A stretch of DNA of 64,000 nt from DATCIH01 sp036507955. Lineage in GTDB: Bacteria; Bacillota; Clostridia; Clostridiales; Clostridiaceae. A program made the translations under genes and the position numbers. Under the pieces are notes generated by a model. That model was not told the origin of the DNA. It did no database searches and saw only the letters and a list, made by a program, of their open reading frames with translations. Positions 53,703 through 61,621 of the stretch are shown one piece after another (within the stretch, counting starts at the first letter, position 1; each line of letters opens with the position of its first letter). The stretch lies in the NCBI GenBank assembly GCA_036507955.1, contig DATCIH010000078.1:1-64000 (forward strand), given 5' to 3'.

Positions 53703-54779
53703 ATGTCAAGAACAATTATACCTTTTGGCCCACAACATCCAGTGCTTCCAGAACCTATACAATTAAAACTAGTTATGGAAGACGAGAAGGTTATAGAAGC
53801 ATTACCAGCAATAGGCTACGTTCATAGAGGACTAGAAAAACTTGCTGAATTAAAAGACTTTCAACAAAGCGTTTATATAGTAGAAAGAGTATGTGGAATA
53901 TGTAGTTTCATGCACTCCATGGCTTATGTTAGGGGTATAGAAGACTTAATGGGTATTCAAATCCCTGAAAGAGCAGAATATATTCGAGTTATATTTGCTG
54001 AGATAGGAAGACTTCAAAGTCATATGCTTTGGCTAGGCTTATTTGCAGATGCCTTTGGCTTTGAGAGCCTATTTATGGAAACATGGAAATACAGAGAAAA
54101 GATTCTTGACCTTTTAGAAATGACAACTGGTAACAGAGTAATAATTTCAGCTAATAAAGTTGGCGGTGTAAGCAAAGATTTTACAGATGAACATATTAAA
54201 ATAATATTATCCACAGTTACTGAACTCGAAAAAGAACTGAACCTAGTTAAAAATACATTTTTAAATAATTACACCGTAAAGCAAAGAACTGTTGGTGTAG
54301 GTATCCTAACAAAGAAAGAAGCACAAGATCTTTGTGTTGTTGGTCCTGTAGCAAGAGCTAGTGGAATAGATTATGATTTAAGAAATACAGGCTATAGTGC
54401 TTACAAAAATTTAGATTTCAAAACTATAGTAAGAACTGATGGAGATTCCTATGCTAGAACTGTTGTAAGAATCGAAGAAATGTTTCAATCCTTTGACTTA
54501 ATAAGGCAAGCTATAAGCAAGCTTCCTACGGGAGATATATTAACTCCTTTTAAAGGTTTCCCAAAAGGAGAGGCAGTTTCAAGAATAGAACAACCAAGAG
54601 GAGAAGCTATATACTATATAAAGGGAAATGGTACAAAGAATCTTCAACGATTAAAGATAAGGACTCCTACCTTTGCTAATATTCCTGCACTGCTTAAGAT
54701 GTTACCTGGTTCTAATCTGCAAGATGTTCCAGTGCTAGTTTTAACAATTGATCCTTGTATAAGCTGTACAGAAAGATAG
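53703..54779 (+). CDS. echE: Ech hydrogenase large subunit E (NiFe catalytic subunit)
   Basis: A 358-residue large subunit. The NiFe site ligands are the N-terminal RVCGICSFMHS (about 62) and the C-terminal DPCISC (about 350-355). The protein ends three residues after the last Cys, so there is no C-terminal extension for a maturation endopeptidase to remove, as in other Ech enzymes. It reduces protons to H2. GGAG precedes the ATG at 53703. Confidence 0.96.
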   Translation: MSRTIIPFGPQHPVLPEPIQLKLVMEDEKVIEALPAIGYVHRGLEKLAELKDFQQSVYIVERVCGICSFMHSMAYVRGIEDLMGIQIPERAEYIRVIFAEIGRLQSHMLWLGLFADAFGFESLFMETWKYREKILDLLEMTTGNRVIISANKVGGVSKDFTDEHIKIILSTVTELEKELNLVKNTFLNNYTVKQRTVGVGILTKKEAQDLCVVGPVARASGIDYDLRNTGYSAYKNLDFKTIVRTDGDSYARTVVRIEEMFQSFDLIRQAISKLPTGDILTPFKGFPKGEAVSRIEQPRGEAIYYIKGNGTKNLQRLKIRTPTFANIPALLKMLPGSNLQDVPVLVLTIDPCISCTER

Positions 54780-54793
54780 GAGGTAAAATTCAA

Positions 54794-55156
54794 ATGGCAA
54801 ATATGTTACAATTAATTATGAGTAATATAACTCATAAACCACAAACAAGACTTTATCCTATAACTGAAAGAATCCCTTATGAGAGATCCCGGGGACAAAT
54901 TGAAATGGATGATACTAATTGCATATATTGTAAGATTTGTGCAAACAAGTGTCCTGCTGATGCAATTACAGTTGATAGAGATAAAAAAATATGGACCCTA
55001 GAGGCCCATAGATGCATTATTTGCAACGAGTGCGTTGCAGTATGTCCTAAGAAATGCATCACTATGAAAAGTCAAAGACGAACAGCAGGACCACAAAATG
55101 TTACAGTTACCCATGTAAAAGAGGTAATTGCTAAAGAAGCAGCTAAAACAGAATAA
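54794..55156 (+). CDS. echF: Ech hydrogenase subunit F (two 4Fe-4S ferredoxin-like)
   Basis: A 120-residue NuoI-like electron-entry subunit with two complete 4Fe-4S motifs, CIYCKICANKCP (about 40) and CIICNECVAVCP (about 72). It takes electrons from ferredoxin. The frame opens earlier inside echE, but AGGAGG sets the ATG at 54794. Last gene of the operon; a terminator follows. Confidence 0.96.
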   Translation: MANMLQLIMSNITHKPQTRLYPITERIPYERSRGQIEMDDTNCIYCKICANKCPADAITVDRDKKIWTLEAHRCIICNECVAVCPKKCITMKSQRRTAGPQNVTVTHVKEVIAKEAAKTE

Positions 55157-55180
55157 AAGCATAATCAAACTCGATCATAA

Positions 55181-55209
55181 AAAACAAGCCAATAAGGCTT
55201 GTTTTTTTG
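55181..55209 (+). terminator. Terminator of the ech operon
   Basis: AACAAGCC/GGCTTGTT stem with loop AATAA, followed by a run of seven T on the plus strand. Confidence 0.88.
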
Positions 55210-55301
55210 TATTTAATTTTATATTAATGTCAATAATAGGTATAGGGAGTCATAACAATTGATTATTGTTATGCAGGATAATGAATATAGGAGGTTTATA
55301 T

Positions 55302-56579
55302 ATGAAAAGAAAATTAATTACTTTTTTAGAACTTACTCTTTGCTTGATAGGATTATATATAACTATACAATATAGAAATGAATTAGTTCTATTTTGTACA
55401 GGCTTATTCCTTACATTTTTAGGCATTTATTATATGTACCGTTCATCTAAAATTAAAAACATCATAAAAGCAAACTTAAGTTTATTTTTCCTCTTTACTA
55501 AAGGATTAGGTGGAGAGAAAGCTACTTTCAATTCAAATAACAAATTGTTAGAATACTCAAAATGGTTAGATACTAGTAAATTCACTATATATAACAACTT
55601 CTATCTTAAATATAATAATAAAGACTATCTTATGGATACACTAATTATTGGACAGACTATAATATTTAACATATTAACAAAAGATTATTCAGAGAATATT
55701 GTAATTGATGAAGAAGGAAATTGGATTTCCTATTATAATGACAACAAAAGCGGTATTGAGAATCCTATAAGTCATGTTAAAATTAATCATAAAATAATCG
55801 GAGATATAACTGAAACCAAGATACCTATTATTGATGTACTGGTTATAACTAATGACAAATGTATAATAGAGGGCAAAAAAAATAGCAGTATTAATATAAT
55901 AAAAGTAGATTCAATCTTAGAATACATTGAAAACTATTCTTATAATTCTGGTTTACTTTATACAAATGATGAGATCCCTAGCTTTATACAGCTACTTGAA
56001 AATAAAATAATAACTATTCCGGACAAAAATACTGAAAGTAAGCTTCTTGGAAAATTAAATAAATTAAAAGGATTACCCACTTTAGTTTTTGTAATGGTAA
56101 TTATAACTTTCTTTACCAGCTTTTTTATATGGAATGTGTCAAAGGCTAAACCCATTACTAATATTGCGGAAAAATATGATGGAACTTCAGCCGCATATAA
56201 GGATTCCTCTATCATTCTTCTTAGTAACTGCGATGAGAAAATTTTAAAAGATAAGGTTACTATAACAATAAATTCTATTAATAAGACATCTGTTTCCGTA
56301 ACCTTAAAAGTAACCTTGCAAAATAATTATGATAAGGATATACAATTATTTGGATCGGATAAGATTATGTTAACAGACGATCTTGATACTACCTATAAAT
56401 TACAGCCTATGGATAGTAAAAATGTATACAATTCTATATCCCCTGGCTCAAGTGAAACAGTTGAAATGGTATTTCCTCCAATACTCAAAAAATATAAGTC
56501 CCTTACCTTGTCTGGAGAGCTTTGGACAATAGATTTAGGTGTATTAGATACCACCTTTAAAATTCCTATAACATACTAG
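55302..56579 (+). CDS. NERD-like membrane protein
   Basis: A 425-residue protein not firmly identified. Two N-terminal helices (about 7-45) precede a region resembling a NERD (nuclease-related) domain: YLMDTLIIGQTIIFNI, KDYSENIVIDEEGNW and NPISHVKINHK (about 105-165), without a clear ETK catalytic triad. A third helix (about 262-282) leads to a C-terminal beta-rich domain like DUF4352 or Ig-like folds. AGGAGG sets the ATG at 55302 (the frame opens at 55266). Confidence 0.6.
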   Translation: MKRKLITFLELTLCLIGLYITIQYRNELVLFCTGLFLTFLGIYYMYRSSKIKNIIKANLSLFFLFTKGLGGEKATFNSNNKLLEYSKWLDTSKFTIYNNFYLKYNNKDYLMDTLIIGQTIIFNILTKDYSENIVIDEEGNWISYYNDNKSGIENPISHVKINHKIIGDITETKIPIIDVLVITNDKCIIEGKKNSSINIIKVDSILEYIENYSYNSGLLYTNDEIPSFIQLLENKIITIPDKNTESKLLGKLNKLKGLPTLVFVMVIITFFTSFFIWNVSKAKPITNIAEKYDGTSAAYKDSSIILLSNCDEKILKDKVTITINSINKTSVSVTLKVTLQNNYDKDIQLFGSDKIMLTDDLDTTYKLQPMDSKNVYNSISPGSSETVEMVFPPILKKYKSLTLSGELWTIDLGVLDTTFKIPITY

Positions 56580-56588
56580 TAACTACTA

Positions 56589-56630
56589 AAAAGGGGATAT
56601 AAAACAATAAATTGTTTTATATCCCCTTTT
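56589..56630. terminator. Bidirectional terminator, 20-bp perfect stem
   Basis: 56589-56608 and 56611-56630 are exact reverse complements with loop AA, with A/T ends on both sides. It stops both the NERD-like gene (plus) and the LacI-family gene (minus). Confidence 0.88.
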
Positions 56631-56639
56631 AATTCCATA

Positions 56640-57641
56640 TTATTTCTTTTTAACTGAATCACGTTCAATCAATTGATAAGGTAAGACATAATGTTCTTCC
56701 TCTAACTCTTTTTTATTTATCATTTTAATTAGCATTCTCATCCCTACAGAACCCATATCATACATAGGTTGAGCTATGGTAGTAAGCTTTGGATAGAAGG
56801 TTGAGGCAGCATATATATCATCAAAGCCCATAACACTTACGTCTTCAGGTACCTTTATACCTTTTTCCCTTAAAGAATTTATTACTCCCATTGCGATTTC
56901 ATCACTAGCGCAAAACACTGCATCTACAGGACCTTTTGCCCATATAACACATATATCATTATACCCATTTATTGTCTTTAGTCCTGAGAACGCAGTTAAA
57001 TTTTCATCAAAGTCTATAGAGTTTTTTTCTAAAGCCTTTTTATATCCATTTAACCGTAAAGAACTGGCGTTATATCCATCATTACTTCCACCAATAAAGG
57101 CTATTTTTTTGTTCCCTTTTTCTATTAAATATTCTACAGCTTCACAAGCAGCTTTTTCATTGTCTATACTGATGCTAGGTAATCTATCTTCCTTATCCCT
57201 TGCTTCTACAAGAACCATCTTCATTTCTAATTCCTTTATAAGCTCCATAGTCTCAGGCTCCAAGGAATTACTCATATATATAACTCCATCAACCATTTTT
57301 TCTTTAAGAACCTTCAAGTATTCTTGCTCTTTTTCTATATCTAAATCTGTATTACAAAGAATTATATTATAAGAATATATGTTAGCTACATCCTCTGCGC
57401 CTCTTACAATCTCAGGATATATCTGACTAGATATATCTGGGATTACTATACCTATGGTACTTGTCTTTTGTGTTTTTAAACTTCTAGCAACAATATTAGG
57501 TCTATATCCTAATTTTTTGATAGCGCCCATAACTTTCTTCTTTGTTTCTATGTTAACCACGTCAACTTCATTTAACACTCTAGAAACAGTAGCTATAGAT
57601 ACCCCTGCTTCCTTAGCAACATCTTTTATGGATGCAACCAT
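56640..57641 (-). CDS. LacI family transcriptional regulator (CcpA-like)
   Basis: A 333-residue regulator. The N-terminal HTH reads IKDVAKEAGVSIATVSRVLN (about 5-24), followed by the hinge helix GYRPNIVARSLKTQK and a periplasmic-binding-protein-like core starting TIGIVIPDIS. Length and isolation fit either CcpA or a local sugar repressor; no linked sugar genes are present. A TTG at 57650 is too close to AGGAG, so the ATG at 57641 is chosen. Confidence 0.9.
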   Translation of the reverse strand: MVASIKDVAKEAGVSIATVSRVLNEVDVVNIETKKKVMGAIKKLGYRPNIVARSLKTQKTSTIGIVIPDISSQIYPEIVRGAEDVANIYSYNIILCNTDLDIEKEQEYLKVLKEKMVDGVIYMSNSLEPETMELIKELEMKMVLVEARDKEDRLPSISIDNEKAACEAVEYLIEKGNKKIAFIGGSNDGYNASSLRLNGYKKALEKNSIDFDENLTAFSGLKTINGYNDICVIWAKGPVDAVFCASDEIAMGVINSLREKGIKVPEDVSVMGFDDIYAASTFYPKLTTIAQPMYDMGSVGMRMLIKMINKKELEEEHYVLPYQLIERDSVKKK

Positions 57642-57721
57642 AATAATCAACTCCTGCTTTAATATCTTTCTAATAATTATACTTTTAAAACCTTTTTAAT
57701 ACAAGATTTTTGTTATTTATG

Positions 57722-59254
57722 TCAATTTATATCTTTGGGGTTATTGCTAAGAAAAGCTTTTTCCCAGTTTTCAACATAATCTCCAGTGGCCCATTGATCC
57801 ATTATTACACCTTCACCCTTTCTAAGGTCTATTTCCTTTAAGGGATCCTTACCAATTACTCCATTACTTATTTTATATACTTTAATTTTAGTACTAGTAA
57901 CTATAACTATAATATCTTTCCCTGGAGAAGAAAAAGCATCAATAGCTTCAGGTATACTATCCTTTATACCTCCCCAGGAGGGATATAAGTCATCATAGCC
58001 AATAAGCTCCTTTGGTGCAGGTAATGGGATATTAAAATCCACGTAAGAATAGTTATTATCGGTCTGAGCTTTTTCAGTTAATCTGCTTTTTAATATCCAA
58101 TGACCATTACATCTTTCCACTCCCCAATTATCCTCATCTGGTCCATCTGAATAAACATTTTTACCTTTAGAAGAATCTTTTAAGCTACTTATACTTTCCT
58201 GAAATACCTTTAATCCATTCCCAGCTAAAATTTCAGTTAGTTTAATAGGGTTACTAAATAAAAGACTGTTTATAGAAACAACCTGTAGCTTACTACTTTT
58301 AGAGTTTTCACCATTTTGATAAATTCCCTCATTATATAAATCAAAGGAAACATAATCATTGCCTACAAAATTTATAGTTTTGCTGGAAGTTTCATAAATA
58401 GTTGGTTTATCTGACCAATTATTAACATTGGCTTTATCAACAGGTTGAGCACTCACAGAATCCCATATATTATTAGTACCCATAATCTGCCTTTTGCTAT
58501 TAATAGTCCAAAATCCATTTTGTCTTGGTAAAAGTATATAATTCAATTCTTGAGTTTCACTATTTATCAGCTTATCCTTATAGCTAATATAGATAGTCCT
58601 ATATACAGGCTCTTCTAGCTTAGAACTAGCATCCTTCCTATAGCTTTTTAAGGAAAGTAGCAACGCTGAATTAATAACTTTCTTTTTGCTTTCTACTCCC
58701 CCTGAGTTGGCAGTTGAAGCTTTATCTTCATTGATAAATAAATTATCTATTTTTTCCAGTGTATAAAAGGTATTATCCATGTTTAAAATAAGCTCTTTCG
58801 ATCCAACTAAGGCGAACTCATAAAAGTAGTTATTCCCAGTTGATATTGATATAAGTTGAATTTTCTCTTGAGAAATCTTTAATAGATCTGGCATTATATG
58901 ATAATTATATATGAAGTACTCATTAGTATTTACAGTACGTACTTTATATTTAGGATTTATATATTTGTTATCACCAAATATTACTTTCTTTGAAGAAAAG
59001 GATACCTTAAGATTAATTAAAGAATTCGTGTTACTAGAGCCATTAATATTTGCAGGATTAGCCAAGGAGCCTGTTATCTTCCATGTTCCTTCTATTGGTA
59101 TATCATTATTTACAGGTTTAGCAACTGTATTTGAGGAATTTAAAATGATGTTATTGCAACCGGAAAAAAGCAATGTTAATATCAACATCGCTAAAAAAAG
59201 GCTATTTACTTTAAGTATTTTCCCATTACATATTTTACTTCTTTTTCTTATCAT
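57722..59254 (-). CDS. Hypothetical secreted lipoprotein
   Basis: A 510-residue protein not recognised. The N-terminus is basic (MIRKRSK) followed by a lipobox LLFSGC (about residue 33). The mature part is beta-rich with repeated W/Y patterns (EGTWKITG, GFWTINS, GHWILKSR). It lies downstream of the two-component genes on the same strand, so it may be their target or signal partner. AGGGG sets the ATG at 59254. Confidence 0.7.
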   Translation of the reverse strand: MIRKRSKICNGKILKVNSLFLAMLILTLLFSGCNNIILNSSNTVAKPVNNDIPIEGTWKITGSLANPANINGSSNTNSLINLKVSFSSKKVIFGDNKYINPKYKVRTVNTNEYFIYNYHIMPDLLKISQEKIQLISISTGNNYFYEFALVGSKELILNMDNTFYTLEKIDNLFINEDKASTANSGGVESKKKVINSALLLSLKSYRKDASSKLEEPVYRTIYISYKDKLINSETQELNYILLPRQNGFWTINSKRQIMGTNNIWDSVSAQPVDKANVNNWSDKPTIYETSSKTINFVGNDYVSFDLYNEGIYQNGENSKSSKLQVVSINSLLFSNPIKLTEILAGNGLKVFQESISSLKDSSKGKNVYSDGPDEDNWGVERCNGHWILKSRLTEKAQTDNNYSYVDFNIPLPAPKELIGYDDLYPSWGGIKDSIPEAIDAFSSPGKDIIVIVTSTKIKVYKISNGVIGKDPLKEIDLRKGEGVIMDQWATGDYVENWEKAFLSNNPKDIN

Positions 59255-59448
59255 TTTAAGTCCCCTGTTTAAATATGGACATTTAAAAAACAAAATGCCA
59301 CTATTATGAAGGATAATATAATACTAAATTTAATTTTAAATTTCCTTAGTTCCTCCATTTGTAATCATCTCCTATAATAATATCTATTAGTTCATTATTA
59401 TTTTACAATTTATATCAAAGAAGATGGTTACATTTTGGATAATAATGT

Positions 59449-60843
59449 TTACAAAATAGTTACAGGCAACATTATTGTTACTCTAGTTCCTGAATTCTCT
59501 TCACTTTCGATATTTAATACACCATAATGAAGATTAACTATTTCATCACAAATAGATAACCCAATACCACTATTTGAATTACTTCCTTTGCCCTTATAGA
59601 ACTTTTCTTTGACTTTTGGCAAATCCTCTTTTGATATGCCAGTACCTGTATCAGAAATTATTATATTTACAAAGTCCTCATTTAATGTTAATTTGATTTT
59701 TACTTTTCCTCCCTCTGGTGTAAAATTAAAGGCATTATCAATTATATTAATAAGTACTTGTTTAATTCGATTTTCATCTAAACTTAATATAGGTATATCC
59801 TGCTCTTTTTCAAAATCAAGAATTATTTTTGATCTCTCTGCTCTTGGCATCATCTGGGTTATTACCTTACTTACGCAATCCTTTAAATCTACTCCATTCA
59901 ATTTTAAACTTATCTTTCCTGAAGATAGCTTGGAAAAATCCAATAAATCTTCAACTAAAAGTGTAAGTCTTTCACTTTCTTTTTCTATTATAGATACAGC
60001 TTCACGAACATTACTACTTACCTCTCCTATATTACCAGAATTAATAGTTATAGCCCAACCTTTAATTGCAGTAAGAGGTGTTCTTAATTCATGGGATATA
60101 GAAGATATAAATTCGTTTTTTAATTTATCACTATTTAAGATCTCTTCCGCCATATAATTAAGTGTATCAGTAAGCTTTCCAACCTCATCATCATACTTTT
60201 TAGGTATCTTTTTATTGAATCTACCCTTTGCCATCTGCTCAGCAAATCTAGTAATCTGAATGATTGGTTCTATAATTGAGTTTGATAAAAAAATACTTAT
60301 TACTCCAATAACTACTATCACTAGTAATCCTAATAAAATAAGCACAGTAGATATATTAAAAAGATTTTCATTTACTTGCTTTAAGGAAGATACAAACCTA
60401 ATAACCCCAACAGTGTTCTCTCCAGTCTTAAGTGGATATGACACAGAAAGCATAGGATTCGCATCATAATCTACATATCCCCTCCAGTAGCCTACATTGC
60501 CTTTAATTGCCTTTTTAAAATCACTGGTGCTTATAGGCTTCTTGTGCAGAACTCCTAGTGAATCCAAAAGTACATTCCCGCTGGGATCCATTATTTGAAC
60601 TTGGGCTAAGGTGTTTTTCCAAAACAGATCTGAATTGTTTTGTATATTATCTGATAAACTTTGGGAAGAGAAATAATTAGTATATAAATTACTGGAGGTT
60701 TTTATCTCATTATATAGGATTTCCTCAACATTAGAATAATAATAATGTTTAATCCCTGATATAAGTAAAAGGTCAATTATTAGTACCGCTACAAAAACAA
60801 TTAGTAGATAACTTCCCACTAACCGTTGTCTTATACCCTTCAA
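59449..60843 (-). CDS. Sensor histidine kinase
   Basis: A 464-residue membrane kinase. TM1 (about 8-30), an extracytoplasmic sensor domain (about 31-165), TM2 (about 168-190), HAMP (about 190-240), HisKA with the phospho-His in ISSISHELRTPLTAIKGW (about 248) and HATPase_c with NIIDNAFNFTPEGG and GTGISKEDLP, GIGLSI. A TTG at 60870 is inside the response regulator; the TTG at 60843, nine bases after GGAGGG, is likelier. It pairs with the adjacent OmpR-type regulator. Confidence 0.93.
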   Translation of the reverse strand: MKGIRQRLVGSYLLIVFVAVLIIDLLLISGIKHYYYSNVEEILYNEIKTSSNLYTNYFSSQSLSDNIQNNSDLFWKNTLAQVQIMDPSGNVLLDSLGVLHKKPISTSDFKKAIKGNVGYWRGYVDYDANPMLSVSYPLKTGENTVGVIRFVSSLKQVNENLFNISTVLILLGLLVIVVIGVISIFLSNSIIEPIIQITRFAEQMAKGRFNKKIPKKYDDEVGKLTDTLNYMAEEILNSDKLKNEFISSISHELRTPLTAIKGWAITINSGNIGEVSSNVREAVSIIEKESERLTLLVEDLLDFSKLSSGKISLKLNGVDLKDCVSKVITQMMPRAERSKIILDFEKEQDIPILSLDENRIKQVLINIIDNAFNFTPEGGKVKIKLTLNEDFVNIIISDTGTGISKEDLPKVKEKFYKGKGSNSNSGIGLSICDEIVNLHYGVLNIESEENSGTRVTIMLPVTIL

Positions 60844-60844
60844 T

Positions 60845-61528
60845 TTAATCTTCCCTCCATCTATATCCAAAACCCCATACAGTTTCTATAAAAATAGGCT
60901 TTGACGATATTTGTTCAATTTTATTTCTGAGTCTTCTGATATTAACATCTACAATTTTAGGATCACCTATATAATTTTTGCCCCATATAACATTTAGAAG
61001 TTCATCCCTACTTAAAGCCTTTCCTGGATTTTTCATAAAAACCTTCATCAAAAGAAATTCTGTAGGGGTAAGATCTAATTCCTTACCATCTTTAAAAATT
61101 CTCTGAGCTGATATATCAAGCTTAAAGGGTGGATTATATAAAAAAGCTTCTTCCTTGTCTGATTTTAATCTTCTTAATAAGGCCTTAGTTCTTGCAACTA
61201 ACTCTAATGGGTTGAAGGGCTTAGTCATATAATCATCTGCACCAAATTCAAGACCAATTATTTTATCCATATCTTGACTTTTAGCAGTTAACATTATAAT
61301 TCCAATTTCTTTATGCTCCATTCTTACTATTTCGCAAACCTTGAACCCATCAATACCTGGTAACATAACATCTAAAATAACAATATCTGGAGGGTCAGCT
61401 TTAATTTTTTCTAAAGCTTCTTCTCCACTTTCCGCCTCTGATACGGAAAATTTATTAGCTACCATATTAATTTTTACAAAGGTCCTTATAGAGCTTTCAT
61501 CTTCAACAATTAAAATTTTATTATTCAT
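60845..61528 (-). CDS. OmpR-family response regulator
   Basis: A 227-residue regulator. The receiver domain has the phospho-Asp in DIVILDVMLPGIDGF (about 54), conserved Thr in IIMLTAKS (about 82) and Lys in MTKPFNPLEL (about 104). The C-terminal winged helix has ELDLTPTEFLLM and VDVNIRRLRNKIE. Its stop codon lies one base before the kinase start. The gene is preceded by a gap of 93 bases with the ileS terminator. Confidence 0.96.
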   Translation of the reverse strand: MNNKILIVEDESSIRTFVKINMVANKFSVSEAESGEEALEKIKADPPDIVILDVMLPGIDGFKVCEIVRMEHKEIGIIMLTAKSQDMDKIIGLEFGADDYMTKPFNPLELVARTKALLRRLKSDKEEAFLYNPPFKLDISAQRIFKDGKELDLTPTEFLLMKVFMKNPGKALSRDELLNVIWGKNYIGDPKIVDVNIRRLRNKIEQISSKPIFIETVWGFGYRWRED

Positions 61529-61572
61529 TATACTCCTTGATCTCCCTCTCCCCTTAATGGGTAGGATACAGA

Positions 61573-61599
61573 AATGGCATACCTATTTGGTATGCCATT
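61573..61599 (-). terminator. Terminator of ileS
   Basis: AATGGCATACC/GGTATGCCATT stem with a 5-base loop, followed by a short T run on the minus strand, 22 bases after the ileS stop codon. Confidence 0.7.
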
Positions 61600-61621
61600 C
61601 ACTAAATTATCTTAGTTAATT

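Noticed and set aside
59609..60157. Plus-strand ORF of 182 codons opposite the histidine kinase
   Set aside because: Antisense shadow of HATPase and HisKA coding sequence.
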